Part shown: in pieces, positions 33,371-41,482 of the stretch | Layout of the letters: each line of letters starts with the position of its first letter | Position numbering within the stretch: the stretch's first letter is position 1 | Source: Clostridiales bacterium | Lineage (GTDB): Bacteria; Bacillota; Clostridia; Lachnospirales; Lachnospiraceae | Direction: 5' to 3' | DNA length: 64,000 nucleotides | NCBI GenBank assembly: GCA_018372435.1 | Contig: JAHAJA010000006.1 | Coordinates: forward strand, 138,345-202,344 | Notes under the pieces: model-generated | What the model was told of the DNA's origin: nothing | What the model saw: only the letters and a program-made list of their open reading frames with translations | Database searches by the model: none | Position numbers and translations under genes: made by a program

Positions 33371-33907
33371 TTATATACTATTAGTATAAGAAAACTTTTT
33401 AAGCTTTTTTAGTGCATTTATTAAAGGTCTATATAAAACCAATGCAAGAACGAAATTACCCATACAATGAATGACATCCCATGGAATTCCTGCTATCCAC
33501 CAAGCAAATGCTGTCCTAACACCACCAATAAATAGATACAATAGGGAACCAAGCGCTCCAAAACATAAACCATATATACCAGATACGATGCTCCAAAACC
33601 AAACAGAGTCTTGTTTACGAAACACATAAGCTATAATCGCAAGTATGGGCCAAATATAGAGATACATAATAGACCAAATCCCCATTCCCCAGATGAAGGT
33701 CTCAATACAAGTGAATATTATGATTGAATAGAATACTCTATAGCCAAATGTTAGAGTGAATACGATTATTAATAAGGATACAATCTCGATATTAGGTAAG
33801 AAGGATAATGCCATCTTTGAAGCAATCAAAGTGGCGGTCATTATACCTATAAGTGCAACATCATTAACAGTTAATTTACATTTTTTATCTAATTTATTGT
33901 GCTTCAT
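33371..33907 (-). CDS. ECF transporter S component, likely for cobalamin or a precursor
   Basis: 178 aa from ATG 33905-33907 (186 aa if 33931 is used). Six hydrophobic helices, e.g. VALIGIMTATLIASKMALSF, IVSLLIIVFTLTFGYRVFYS and FGALGSLLYLFIGGVRTAFA, in the pattern of S components that bind the vitamin and associate with a shared energising module (EcfAA'T, not in this window). The B12 riboswitch upstream and the DUF4430 partner point to cobalamin, cobinamide or dimethylbenzimidazole uptake. The start overlaps the upstream gene's end. Confidence 0.8.
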   Translation of the reverse strand: MKHNKLDKKCKLTVNDVALIGIMTATLIASKMALSFLPNIEIVSLLIIVFTLTFGYRVFYSIIIFTCIETFIWGMGIWSIMYLYIWPILAIIAYVFRKQDSVWFWSIVSGIYGLCFGALGSLLYLFIGGVRTAFAWWIAGIPWDVIHCMGNFVLALVLYRPLINALKKLKKFSYTNSI

Positions 33908-34313
33908 ATGATATCTCGAAAGAATCTCCATCGTAAACTGGTTGTGTTTCTATGCCGTTATTACATAACTCCCCATTAACAGAGAAAGACCAAAACGCAC
34001 CGTTGGCATCATAATCAGCAGTTACTCCATTAATTGTTTTAACAAATAATCCATATTGGGATTCTTCACCTTCAATTTTTAAATCTTCAATCTCCTCTAA
34101 CGCATCTCTTAAGAATTCAGCATCCGTTTTGTTATTATATGTCGTACTAGTTCCTTTGTCATCAATTACTGTAACAGTAATTGATTTTGAACCTTCCACT
34201 GGCTTTGGCGAAAATATTTTATAGGCACAAATTGCTCCTACTACTAATACAACTAAAATAGCTATACCAAGAATTATTTTCTTACTACTCATTTTGCTTT
34301 TTTCTTGTTCCAT
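33894..34313 (-). CDS. DUF4430 membrane-anchored, transcobalamin-like domain protein
   Basis: 139 aa. Residues 8-30 are an N-terminal membrane anchor (KIILGIAILVVLVVGAICAY), followed by the DUF4430 fold: SITVTVIDDKGTSTTYNNKT, LKIEGEESQYGLFVKTINGV and GAFWSFSVNGELCNNGIETQ with YDGDSFEISYE. This fold also forms the C-terminal domain of transcobalamin and intrinsic factor, so it may bind cobalamin at the cell surface and pass it to the S component encoded just downstream. AAAGGAG precedes the ATG. Expression is under the riboswitch. Confidence 0.82.
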   Translation of the reverse strand: MEQEKSKMSSKKIILGIAILVVLVVGAICAYKIFSPKPVEGSKSITVTVIDDKGTSTTYNNKTDAEFLRDALEEIEDLKIEGEESQYGLFVKTINGVTADYDANGAFWSFSVNGELCNNGIETQPVYDGDSFEISYEAQ

Positions 34314-34331
34314 ATGTGTTCTCCTTTTCTA

Positions 34332-34379
34332 ATAAAAATATCCTTTTCATACAGGAAGGTTTACCTGAGTAAAAGGATA
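34332..34379 (-). terminator. riboswitch-controlled terminator
   Basis: TATCCTTTT / AAAAGGATA (34339-34347 with 34371-34379), followed on minus by TTTTTATT, 18 bp upstream of the DUF4430 start. Its position just after the cobalamin riboswitch makes it the expression platform. Confidence 0.75.
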
Positions 34380-34419
34380 CGCATAAAAAGGCATATGTAG
34401 AGTGCAATTTCATTAACGT

Positions 34420-34610
34420 ACAACCAGTTACTCGTGGTTAGGCAAAGCCTTTGTACCAGTCATGGCAGGTCTCCTGACTTTCAGATCATAGAATGTAACC
34501 ATCTTCCCAGTTTCCTAGTGATTTAACGTGTATAACGTTGGTTACAAACTCCCTGATTACAGTGACGAGTTCGTACAGGATTCGCACCTGTTTCCCTTTT
34601 CACCAAATAA
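34420..34610 (-). promoter_or_regulatory. cobalamin (B12) riboswitch
   Basis: The minus-strand RNA has the class hallmarks in order: AAAAGGGAAACAGGTGCGAA, the CTCGTCACTGTAATCAGGGA core, a variable stem, and the B12 box AGTCAGGAGACCTGCC (about 34464-34479). It folds to bind adenosyl- or methylcobalamin and, with the terminator downstream, should switch the operon off when B12 is plentiful. It sits 105 bp upstream of the DUF4430 gene. Confidence 0.93.
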
Positions 34611-34656
34611 AATTACTTTATTTGACACCTATGACATAATATTGAATTTCTAAATC

Positions 34657-34685
34657 ATTATATCTTATATATATACATATCGCAA
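34657..34685 (-). promoter_or_regulatory. promoter of the B12 operon
   Basis: TTGCGA (34680-34685), 17-bp spacer, TATAAT (34657-34662) on minus, 45 bp ahead of the riboswitch core. The start would be near 34650. Confidence 0.6.
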
Positions 34686-34823
34686 GACTTTCATTAATAT
34701 TCCTTAAAGTTGTTATTCCCTTATACACACATAAATATACCTTAGTTTTATTTTATAATGTACTTATAGTTAGATTATGATTAGTCACACTGAACTGCAA
34801 GTTATGATAAACCACTATTCATA

Positions 34824-35026
34824 ATGACTAAAAAGTCATAATGACCATGTAGTCATATAGTCTGTTAAATATTATGACTCATTGGTCTATGTAACTTATA
34901 AGTCATTATGACTGTTCAGTCAACATGACTTATTCGTCATAATGTCCCGGAGTTCATATTGACTAAGTGGTCATAATGACCCATTGGTCATTCCAACTAA
35001 TGGTGTACGAATTTGACTGTAGTCAT
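34824..35026. repeat. tandem array of ~12 small palindromes, 17-bp period
   Basis: Units of the form ATGAC-N6-GTCAT begin at 34824, 34841, 34874, 34891, 34908, 34925, 34942, 34959, 34976 and 34993, with degenerate units at 34858 and 35011. The step is 17 bp nine times and 16 once. Four units have both arms perfect. The six central bases differ in nearly every unit (e.g. TAAAAA, TGTTCA, CCGGAG, CCATTG), so only the arms look conserved. It lies between the end of the ABC gene and the promoter of the B12 operon. Confidence 0.85.
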
Positions 35027-35088
35027 TTTAGCTCAGTATATAATACTGTGTTAGCTTCATTCTGGATACTTACTCAATATGAATTTAC

Positions 35089-36705
35089 TTATATTATGCT
35101 TTCCTTCATTCTATTTTCTTCAAAAATATACCTTCTATCACATATCATGCAGATCTGTTCTTTATGTGTAACGATAATTACTGTCTTACCTTTTAGATAG
35201 GTATCAATAAGTTCGATCATCTTAGTTTCAGTAACATCATCTACGTTACTTGTAGGTTCATCTAAAAAATAGATTTCTTTATTTATCAAAAGTCCACGAA
35301 CTACATTCAAACGTTGTCTTTGACCGGTTGATACGAATACTCCACGCTCACCAAGTAAAGTATCAAGTCCTTTCTCTTGTTTGGATAGCCAATCGGTCAT
35401 ACCCACTGCATCAAGCATCTCATACAGTTGTTCATCTGATATTGCCTTATTACCAAAAGCTAGATTTTCTCGTAATGTCAGGTCTAACATCTCGGTATCC
35501 TGTGCGATATATACGGCATCAATGTTTTTGTTAAGTGGTTTTCCATCAAGAAACATGGTATCTGTAGTTTCTATAATACCTGATAATATCTTAAGTATTG
35601 TTGTTTTTCCCTGACCACTTTCACCAGTAATACAGATTCGCTCACCTTTATAAATATGGAATTCTGGTATTGTAATCGTTAATGCTTCTTCGTTTGAATC
35701 ATATTGATATTCCAAACTATGTACTGCTATCTCATGAAATGTATCACTTATAGACGTAGTGGTATAAATCTTAGATTGATCTCTGATAATCCCATCCATT
35801 TCCCTTTGTGATGCACAGAAGATGTTATAATCTCTTATAAATCCAGATATATTTCTGTTATTAAAAACTAGCTGTATAGTAATTAAAGATAAATATGACA
35901 TGAATTCAACAATTGGAAATGATGAATTTTTCTTATATAGTGCAAGTGCTACAAACATACAGATTGGGCATAATAGGTAATTTACCGTTTTATATAGTGT
36001 AAAACCAAGTTCATTACCAACAAGGTATCGCCTCGTTGCTTGCAAGTTTTCTCGCTGAACATTCCGTGATTTATGCATAATAAAATCTAAACCACGCAAT
36101 TTCTGAACAGTTGAGATGTTGTTAATCCCATCCATGAATATTCTTGTTTGTTCTCCTTTTACAACAGTCATCCTTTTTAGATGCAAAGATAGAAACCTAG
36201 AGCAAATCATACGAATTGCAATGGATAACAAGGATAATGCTAGTATAATAATAGAAAACCATATAGAATAATGGGTTATATATACCATTAGGTACAGTAT
36301 ATAGATGAAACTAACTGTTGCTAACAATAAACTGTTTAATAGAGTAGATTTTTTCTCAATTAATTGTGTTAATATACCAGCAATATAGCCCGTATTACCC
36401 CGTTGTAAGGATTCCGGCTTGGTATAATACAACTTTTCATAATAATAGTCATAGCTAGAATTACTTACATATGCTTGTATAACTCCATGCATACAATCCA
36501 ATATGAATTCTAGTAATTCCCACAACAGTATATACACAATGAAAAAGATTGCTGCTTGAATAAACTCACTTTTAACTAAATGTGCTGATGTAGTCTTAGA
36601 TAGTGCAACTGTCATATAAGAATTCATAAATGACCATATTAAAGTAAATATTACACTGGGGATTAATAATTTCTTAGGGATTCCTGAGAACAATTTTTTA
36701 AACAT
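35089..36705 (-). CDS. ABC transporter, fused membrane and ATPase domains
   Basis: 538 aa. Residues 1-300 hold six membrane helices of a type-IV exporter domain (e.g. AIFFIVYILLWELLEFIL, LLATVSFIYILYLMVYI). The ATPase follows: CITGESGQGKTTILKILSG (Walker A), VYIAQDTEMLDLTLRENLAF (Q-loop), a divergent signature VSTGQRQRLNVVRG and IYFLDEPTSNVDD (Walker B). It works as a homo- or heterodimer exporting peptides, drugs or lipids. GTAGGAGGAG precedes the ATG. A leader with terminator and 32-codon frame lies upstream (36752-36980). No peptidase domain is present. Confidence 0.9.
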   Translation of the reverse strand: MFKKLFSGIPKKLLIPSVIFTLIWSFMNSYMTVALSKTTSAHLVKSEFIQAAIFFIVYILLWELLEFILDCMHGVIQAYVSNSSYDYYYEKLYYTKPESLQRGNTGYIAGILTQLIEKKSTLLNSLLLATVSFIYILYLMVYITHYSIWFSIIILALSLLSIAIRMICSRFLSLHLKRMTVVKGEQTRIFMDGINNISTVQKLRGLDFIMHKSRNVQRENLQATRRYLVGNELGFTLYKTVNYLLCPICMFVALALYKKNSSFPIVEFMSYLSLITIQLVFNNRNISGFIRDYNIFCASQREMDGIIRDQSKIYTTTSISDTFHEIAVHSLEYQYDSNEEALTITIPEFHIYKGERICITGESGQGKTTILKILSGIIETTDTMFLDGKPLNKNIDAVYIAQDTEMLDLTLRENLAFGNKAISDEQLYEMLDAVGMTDWLSKQEKGLDTLLGERGVFVSTGQRQRLNVVRGLLINKEIYFLDEPTSNVDDVTETKMIELIDTYLKGKTVIIVTHKEQICMICDRRYIFEENRMKESII

Positions 36706-36751
36706 GTGTACTCCTCCTACTCGTTTTAAGTCCTATTAGTTTACAAGCGAC

Positions 36752-36786
36752 AAAAAACCGATGTTTTGCTCGCACAAAACATCGGT
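36752..36786 (-). terminator. strong terminator in the ABC gene leader
   Basis: ACCGATGTTTTG / CAAAACATCGGT pair perfectly (12 bp, 6-nt loop), followed on minus by TTTTTTG, 47 bp upstream of the ABC start. An upstream ATCGGT inside the 32-codon frame could pair with this stem's ACCGAT arm instead, acting as antiterminator. Confidence 0.85.
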
Positions 36787-36823
36787 CCTACTGTCCAATT
36801 AATATGAAGATCTATGGAAGGAT

Positions 36824-36922
36824 TTATGTTTTATGGTAGCAAAATAAATCGGTATACATAATGACTTTACCGATTATCACTTGTAGCATACTAATTTTGC
36901 ACACATTGTATTTTGCTATCAT
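36824..36922 (-). CDS. 32-aa peptide frame in the ABC leader
   Basis: ATG 36920-36922 follows GAAAGGAC and encodes a 32-residue peptide starting MIAKYNVCKISMLQVIIGKV, with two cysteines (residues 8 and 28) and a basic end (YHKT). It lies between a very strong promoter and a very strong terminator, right ahead of the ABC exporter. It may be a leader peptide controlling the terminator or a small secreted substrate. The codons for Ile-Ile-Gly cover the ATCGGT segment. No similarity is recognised. Confidence 0.45.
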   Translation of the reverse strand: MIAKYNVCKISMLQVIIGKVIMYTDLFCYHKT

Positions 36923-36952
36923 AACATTACGTCCTTTCAGATATTTTTAACA

Positions 36953-36980
36953 ATTATAGCACACATATTCCCTTTGTCAA
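36953..36980 (-). promoter_or_regulatory. consensus promoter of the ABC leader
   Basis: TTGACA (36975-36980), 16-bp spacer, TATAAT (36953-36958) on minus; both boxes are perfect sigma-A matches. The -35 overlaps the stop codon of the isomerase gene, so this is a new transcript start near 36946. Confidence 0.8.
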
Positions 36981-37825
36981 CCAATTAATTCCATATAGCT
37001 TGCTGAACTTTTGATGAAATCAATCTGATTATCTGCACCAAAGTGCTCAATAGCAAAGTAACCAGTATACTGATTCTGTAATAACTTAGTTACAATTTCA
37101 CCAATTGGCATATAGCCGCTTCCAGTAGGGCAAGCTGCCATACCTTTGTTATATATACCATTCTCATCTCTTTTCTCTTCTATACCTCTATCTTTACAAT
37201 GTACATGAACAATATATGGTTTTAAAAGTTCATAACCTATTAATACGTTTTCATCGCTATACACAAAGTTACCTGTATCTAAAGTAAATCGAAGGCCTGG
37301 AACTTCTTTCATAAACCATAATAGTTGGTTAGCTCTTGCGTATGGAGCAGTATTAGAATCAAAATCCTCCAACGTTACAGTAATATTACTTTTAGATGCA
37401 ATTTGGGTAAGTTCTGTTAATGCTTCCTTCATCTGAAGCACTTTGGAATTCTTATTCATTTTTTTGGTGGTTGTATCCTTATTATCCGATACTTGGTTTA
37501 TGATAAATGCTTCCTCCTCAGTAAGGAAACCTGGAACTACTAAAATCTTATCTGCACCTGTTCTCTTAGCCGCAAGGATATGTTCTATTCCATAAGAAAG
37601 GTCAATGGAATTACCAAAGTCATAAAATTCATAGATACAACTGATTTCCATATCAAGAGCACGAAGATTTTTCATGATGATTTCTTCGTTCTCAAGTAGG
37701 CATGTTAGATTAATTTCTATCCCCTTAATACCGCAGGATTTTGTAAGTTGCAATGCTTCTTGTATAGTGATGTTTTGTTGCTCACAAGCTTCAAGTAGAT
37801 GATCATAAAATACTGATATTTTCAT
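36977..37825 (-). CDS. sugar-phosphate isomerase/epimerase-like TIM-barrel protein
   Basis: 282 aa xylose-isomerase-like AP-endonuclease-2 fold. Metal-site residues appear along the barrel: VTLEDFDSNTAPYARA (Glu), LRFTLDTGNFVYSDEN (Asp), YIVHVHCKDRGIEE (His and Asp) and GYFAIEHFGADNQ (Glu near the end). Such enzymes move keto groups or epimerise sugars. AGGAG precedes the ATG. It follows the ThuA-like gene by 54 bp on the same strand, a common pairing in sugar or inositol catabolic loci. Confidence 0.85.
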   Translation of the reverse strand: MKISVFYDHLLEACEQQNITIQEALQLTKSCGIKGIEINLTCLLENEEIIMKNLRALDMEISCIYEFYDFGNSIDLSYGIEHILAAKRTGADKILVVPGFLTEEEAFIINQVSDNKDTTTKKMNKNSKVLQMKEALTELTQIASKSNITVTLEDFDSNTAPYARANQLLWFMKEVPGLRFTLDTGNFVYSDENVLIGYELLKPYIVHVHCKDRGIEEKRDENGIYNKGMAACPTGSGYMPIGEIVTKLLQNQYTGYFAIEHFGADNQIDFIKSSASYMELIG

Positions 37826-37878
37826 ATTATTTACTCCTATGTTTGATTATATAGACGATACATAATTATTCGTTAAGT

Positions 37879-38604
37879 CTAATGTGAATATTCTAACGGT
37901 ATTTTTATCTCGGGACAATCTAGGCGTTCTAATTTATGAAACTGTGGTTTTGCCCAGTAAACTGCATTATGTAGGATTGTCTGTATTTCTTTTTGATAAT
38001 ATACTGGGTATTCTTCATGTCCTGGTTGAAAGTAAAATATTTTCCCAAGTCCTCTAGTAAAAGTCACTCCACTTCTGAAAACTTCTCCACTTGCAAACCA
38101 ACCCATGAAGATAACATCATCAGGTTTTGGTATATCAAAATATTCGCCATATGCTTCTTCGTGTGGAATTTCAAATTGCATTGGAACACCTGCAGCAATT
38201 GGATGTGCTGGTGCAGTACACCATAGTCGTTCTCGATCATCATGTCTCCAACGTAATGTCATTGATGTACCAAGTAATAGTTTTAATGGTTTGCTATAAT
38301 GTCCAGAATGAAGTACGATAAATCCCATTCCCATATGTACATGATCCTTAATACGATTAGCAACTTCATCAGAGAGTTCATCTTGCTTAGCATGGCTCCA
38401 CCAAATTAGTACGTCTGTATCTGACAGTACTTCCTCCGCTAAACCATGTTCTGGCATATCGAAGGTTGCAGTTCTAACAGATAACTCCTCATCTTTTTCT
38501 AGAAAATCAGCAATACACCTATGAATTCCTTCTGGATATATCTTTCTAATATCTTCGTATTCCTTCTCGTGGTAATATTCGTTCCAAATTGTTACTTTAG
38601 TCAT
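37879..38604 (-). CDS. ThuA-like (trehalose utilisation type) protein
   Basis: 241 aa of the ThuA family with a class I glutamine-amidotransferase-like fold. Visible landmarks are TKVTIWNEYYHEKEYEDIRK, VLIWWSHAKQDELSDEVANR, GFIVLHSGHYSKPLK (elbow with Ser rather than Cys) and GKIFYFQPGHEEYPVYYQKE. Family members act in trehalose/disaccharide 3-keto metabolism and usually sit beside isomerases or oxidoreductases, as here. AAAGGAG precedes the ATG. It is probably the first gene of the two-gene unit with the isomerase. Confidence 0.88.
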   Translation of the reverse strand: MTKVTIWNEYYHEKEYEDIRKIYPEGIHRCIADFLEKDEELSVRTATFDMPEHGLAEEVLSDTDVLIWWSHAKQDELSDEVANRIKDHVHMGMGFIVLHSGHYSKPLKLLLGTSMTLRWRHDDRERLWCTAPAHPIAAGVPMQFEIPHEEAYGEYFDIPKPDDVIFMGWFASGEVFRSGVTFTRGLGKIFYFQPGHEEYPVYYQKEIQTILHNAVYWAKPQFHKLERLDCPEIKIPLEYSH

Positions 38605-38699
38605 GTATATTCTCCTTTATATCTCCATTGTATGTTAATGATGTAGGCTTTTTCTTATTTATTAGCTGTAAGTGTTGTAATGAAACATGTACGATAGTT

Positions 38700-39071
38700 T
38701 TAGAATAGAAAGATGCTGCATAATATTAATACCCATATAACTATGATTGGAATAGAGAAATACCATTTCTTAGGCTTTCCATCTTTCCATAGGTTTTGAG
38801 ATTTTGAACGACAGGTTTCCATCACTTCATCTGGTATTAGTTTAATCGTACAAGCTATTAATGCCGGTAACAATATAATATCATCTAAATAACCTAATAC
38901 CGGTATAAAATCTGGTATCAAGTCTATTGGAGACAATGCGTATACGATAGTAATTGCTGCCAAACACTTAGCTAAAATAGGTGTTTCTTTTTCTTTTAAT
39001 GCCAAAAAAACAGCTGGTAAATTAATCTTTAGCTCGCTTGCTCTTTTCTTGATAGAAATCTTAATATTCAT
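38700..39071 (-). CDS. YkvA/DUF1232 membrane protein
   Basis: 123 aa from ATG 39069-39071, preceded by AAGAGGAA. The DUF1232 core is at about residues 30-75: AITIVYALSPIDLIPDFIPV then GYLDDIILLPALI, the PIDLIPD motif of the family. A second hydrophobic helix at the C-terminus (IPIIVIWVLILCSIFLF) follows a Trp-Lys-rich link. Membrane-located, function unknown. It stands alone between the ThuA and GDPD genes. Confidence 0.88.
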   Translation of the reverse strand: MNIKISIKKRASELKINLPAVFLALKEKETPILAKCLAAITIVYALSPIDLIPDFIPVLGYLDDIILLPALIACTIKLIPDEVMETCRSKSQNLWKDGKPKKWYFSIPIIVIWVLILCSIFLF

Positions 39072-39151
39072 ACTAATATTCCTCTTAGACACCAATTTGT
39101 TTATTTAGTTAATATTTTTGCAAGTAATAATAAATTATCTCTGATATGGTA

Positions 39152-39880
39152 CTAACCCTCGATTTTCTCAATAAATGCTTTACATACGTCAGGATAATTG
39201 GTTATAGCACCAGAAAGACCCCAGTCATATAATTTTTTCAAGTCGCCCATATCATTCACAGTCCATGCATTAATGAGAATACTATGTTTCTTGCAGTTAT
39301 TCACTACTGTTGTTGTAAGTTTTGTAATATCTGGATGATAACATTCCATACCATTGCTCTTTGCATAGTATCCCGCGTTACCAATTTCACGTTCTGTTAA
39401 TATTCCACATGGAACTTCAGGCGCAAGTTGTTTGCATTTGGCCATTGATAGATGATTAAAGGAGGAAAACATTACTCTATCTAGCATCTCGTATGACGTA
39501 AGCAAATCGATTACTTTTTTCTCAAGATTTGTATAATAAAACTTGCTATTCTTTAATTCGATATTGGTAGTAACATTAGTGGTCTTAATCCATGCAAGGT
39601 ATTCTTCGAAACTTGGAATGGGTAGAAAATCAAACTCTTTCTTTTGTAGTTCTGCTGCATTGAATTTTCGTAGTTCTTCAAATGTATATTTGCGCACAAG
39701 ACCTTCGCCATCTGTAGTACGTTTTATACTCTCGTCATGTATGATAACAAGTACATTGTCCTTTGTTAATTGAACATCTAATTCTATTTCATCGCATCCA
39801 GCCTCTACAGCTTTTTGAAAGCTTAACATTGTATTTTCTGGATATAATCCGCTATAACCTCTATGTGCAATTATCTTCAT
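39152..39880 (-). CDS. glycerophosphodiester phosphodiesterase
   Basis: 242 aa, cytoplasmic UgpQ-like form without signal peptide. IIAHRGYSGLYPENTMLSF holds the catalytic His and Glu, DEIELDVQLTKDNVLVIIHD the metal Glu-x-Asp and second His, and ILINAWTVNDMGDLKKLYDW the late barrel strand. It hydrolyses glycerophosphodiesters to glycerol 3-phosphate and an alcohol, with a divalent metal. GAAGGGAATC precedes the ATG. Likely monocistronic. Confidence 0.92.
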   Translation of the reverse strand: MKIIAHRGYSGLYPENTMLSFQKAVEAGCDEIELDVQLTKDNVLVIIHDESIKRTTDGEGLVRKYTFEELRKFNAAELQKKEFDFLPIPSFEEYLAWIKTTNVTTNIELKNSKFYYTNLEKKVIDLLTSYEMLDRVMFSSFNHLSMAKCKQLAPEVPCGILTEREIGNAGYYAKSNGMECYHPDITKLTTTVVNNCKKHSILINAWTVNDMGDLKKLYDWGLSGAITNYPDVCKAFIEKIEG

Positions 39881-39920
39881 AGTATTGATTCCCTTCTAAA
39901 TGTATATTCGTAGTGCACTC

Positions 39921-40065
39921 TGCTCGCGCTTGATTTCCTTCCGATAAGAAATTATTAGATACACTCCGTGATCTAATAATGCTCTAGAACTTCGTTCTAT
40001 CGCTAACTTACCTTGTGAAATCAAATGCTCACTTTGCTCGCGCTTGATTTCCTTCCGATAAGTTA
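39921..40065. repeat. 28-bp direct repeat with hairpin-forming flank
   Basis: A 28-bp sequence beginning TGCTCGCGCTTGATTTCCTT occurs at 39921-39948 and again, identical, at 40035-40062. The second copy is part of a long hairpin: TAACTTA (40004) and GAAATCAA (40017) pair with TTGATTTC (40044) and TAAGTTA (40059). ATTAGAT/ATCTAAT and TAGAAC/GTTCTA hairpins lie between. It resembles a small non-coding mobile or REP-like element. Confidence 0.6.
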
Positions 40066-40115
40066 CATTATATATGGTCGAGAGTGGTGATTCAAGGTAT
40101 AACGATTTTTTTACT

Positions 40116-40297
40116 TACAGTTTCTTGCGAGTAATTTGGTTAAGAAATACATTTTCGTTATAACGCTCTATTACTTGTATATTTTCGTTTTTATTTAACA
40201 GGCATAGAACAAGTAATAAATCACAAATAAATGTCTTAGAATCGATTTTACGGCGTGGTATATAATTCCATAATGTTCTTTTTAATGGTGATCTTGT
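40116..40297 (-). other. 60-codon open stretch without start, doubtful relic
   Basis: Between stops, the minus strand reads a protein-like sequence (PLKRTLWNYIPRRKIDSKTF, later VIERYNENVFLNQITRKKL) with no start codon or ribosome site. It may be the tail of a lost gene or chance. Nothing else is seen in 39949-40325 apart from the repeats. Confidence 0.2.
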
Positions 40298-40325
40298 TTA
40301 TCTTTTGTATAGAAGTATATAAGCA

Positions 40326-40365
40326 TAAAAAATATTTCGTTAAATTGTTATTTAACGAAATATTT
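40326..40365 (-). terminator. terminator of the zinc-ribbon gene
   Basis: AAATATTTCGTTAAA / TTTAACGAAATATTT, a perfect 15-bp stem with a 6-nt loop, followed on minus by TTTTTT. Confidence 0.85.
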
Positions 40366-40409
40366 AAGATATAAACACTATGTACTTAGGATTGCTTTAT
40401 TTACTAATA

Positions 40410-41354
40410 TTAATTATAAGCTAGCTCATTAATAATATTTGTTACTTTTTCACGTGTACCATCAATGAAGTTCATGGCCACAGGACGATGTATAGCCCCG
40501 GAAACCAATGATAAATGAAATTCGTGTAAAAGCTTATCTATTAAAATCATTTTACTATTGTAACCTTGCGCACGAATCCAATTTTGTATGTACTCATCAA
40601 ATACCTTAGCTGCTGCACCCGAAGGCATATTGTTTTTCCGATAGTTTCTTCGATATTCTCTATAGGAATATTGATAACCACATTTGCATTCTCTGAAATC
40701 ATCATGACCTTCAATTACGCTATTACAATTATGGCATCTTATCATGTATCTTTCCAGAAGTTCCATATCCTCCTTACCATTTTTACATCTTAGATAAAGA
40801 GTTAATCCAATCTCGTCCGCTAGTACTTCATCTTGTATGCCTTTTGAATCAAGCAAATAAAGCTGTTTCAATTTGTTAATATTCAATTTGTCGGGCCATC
40901 TGAATTTATTGTACCGATCTTTCATTACTTTATCTTGCTGCATTATATTTTCATCTTTTTCTCTTTGAACTCTTATCTTGTTTCGCTCTGCCTGACGCTT
41001 GTTTTTCTCTGCGATTTTATCTAGGAAATTTTTATTCTCCTTTTTATAGACTGATTGGATATAATCAAGTAGCAAGTGATACGTGTCCGTATTTGTGACC
41101 GATATAGTATCAATAGTAAATCGGTCTTTCTCTATATTGATTCCAGTAATTAAATACACTCCCGATTTTCCAATCCGGTACATCCAACCATTTTTTTCCG
41201 ACCATGTGGGAATACCAAATCTCAGATCATATTTATCTAAAATAACGTTAGAGAACTCACGAAAAAAGTAGGAAATTTCTTTATCAAAAAATTGGTCTAA
41301 ATCAGTTATTTCTGGTCTATGACTTTTCGGATATTCTTCTTTGAATTTACTCAC
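40410..41354 (-). CDS. hypothetical protein with coiled coil and zinc ribbon
   Basis: 314 aa from a GTG at 41352-41354, 8 nt after GGGAGGG. Three parts: residues 1-105 a globular domain (GWMYRIGKSGVYLITGINIE), residues 105-150 a highly charged coiled coil (KNKRQAERNKIRVQREKDEN), and residues 207-230 a four-cysteine ribbon (CHNCNSVIEGHDDFRECKCG). The C-terminal 80 residues are helical. No family is recognised. It is monocistronic with its own terminator. A nucleic-acid role is conceivable from the ribbon and basic helix, but unproven. Confidence 0.7.
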   Translation of the reverse strand: MSKFKEEYPKSHRPEITDLDQFFDKEISYFFREFSNVILDKYDLRFGIPTWSEKNGWMYRIGKSGVYLITGINIEKDRFTIDTISVTNTDTYHLLLDYIQSVYKKENKNFLDKIAEKNKRQAERNKIRVQREKDENIMQQDKVMKDRYNKFRWPDKLNINKLKQLYLLDSKGIQDEVLADEIGLTLYLRCKNGKEDMELLERYMIRCHNCNSVIEGHDDFRECKCGYQYSYREYRRNYRKNNMPSGAAAKVFDEYIQNWIRAQGYNSKMILIDKLLHEFHLSLVSGAIHRPVAMNFIDGTREKVTNIINELAYN

Positions 41355-41482
41355 TTGTACTTCCCTCCCTATCTTTTAATGAGAAATATATTACTTTTAT
41401 AAAAATATTACCATAATGATCCAAACAATACCAGATGAAACTATGGATTAGGGAGTTTTTATTCTAAAGTCTTTATTCCTAT

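Noticed and set aside
34824..35026. CRISPR array
   Set aside because: The period is 17 bp with 6-base variable centres; CRISPR repeats are 23-47 bp with spacers of about 30 bp, and no cas genes are present.
36824..36922. Classical bacteriocin precursor
   Set aside because: No double-Gly leader and the ABC protein has no peptidase domain; kept only as a leader or unknown peptide.
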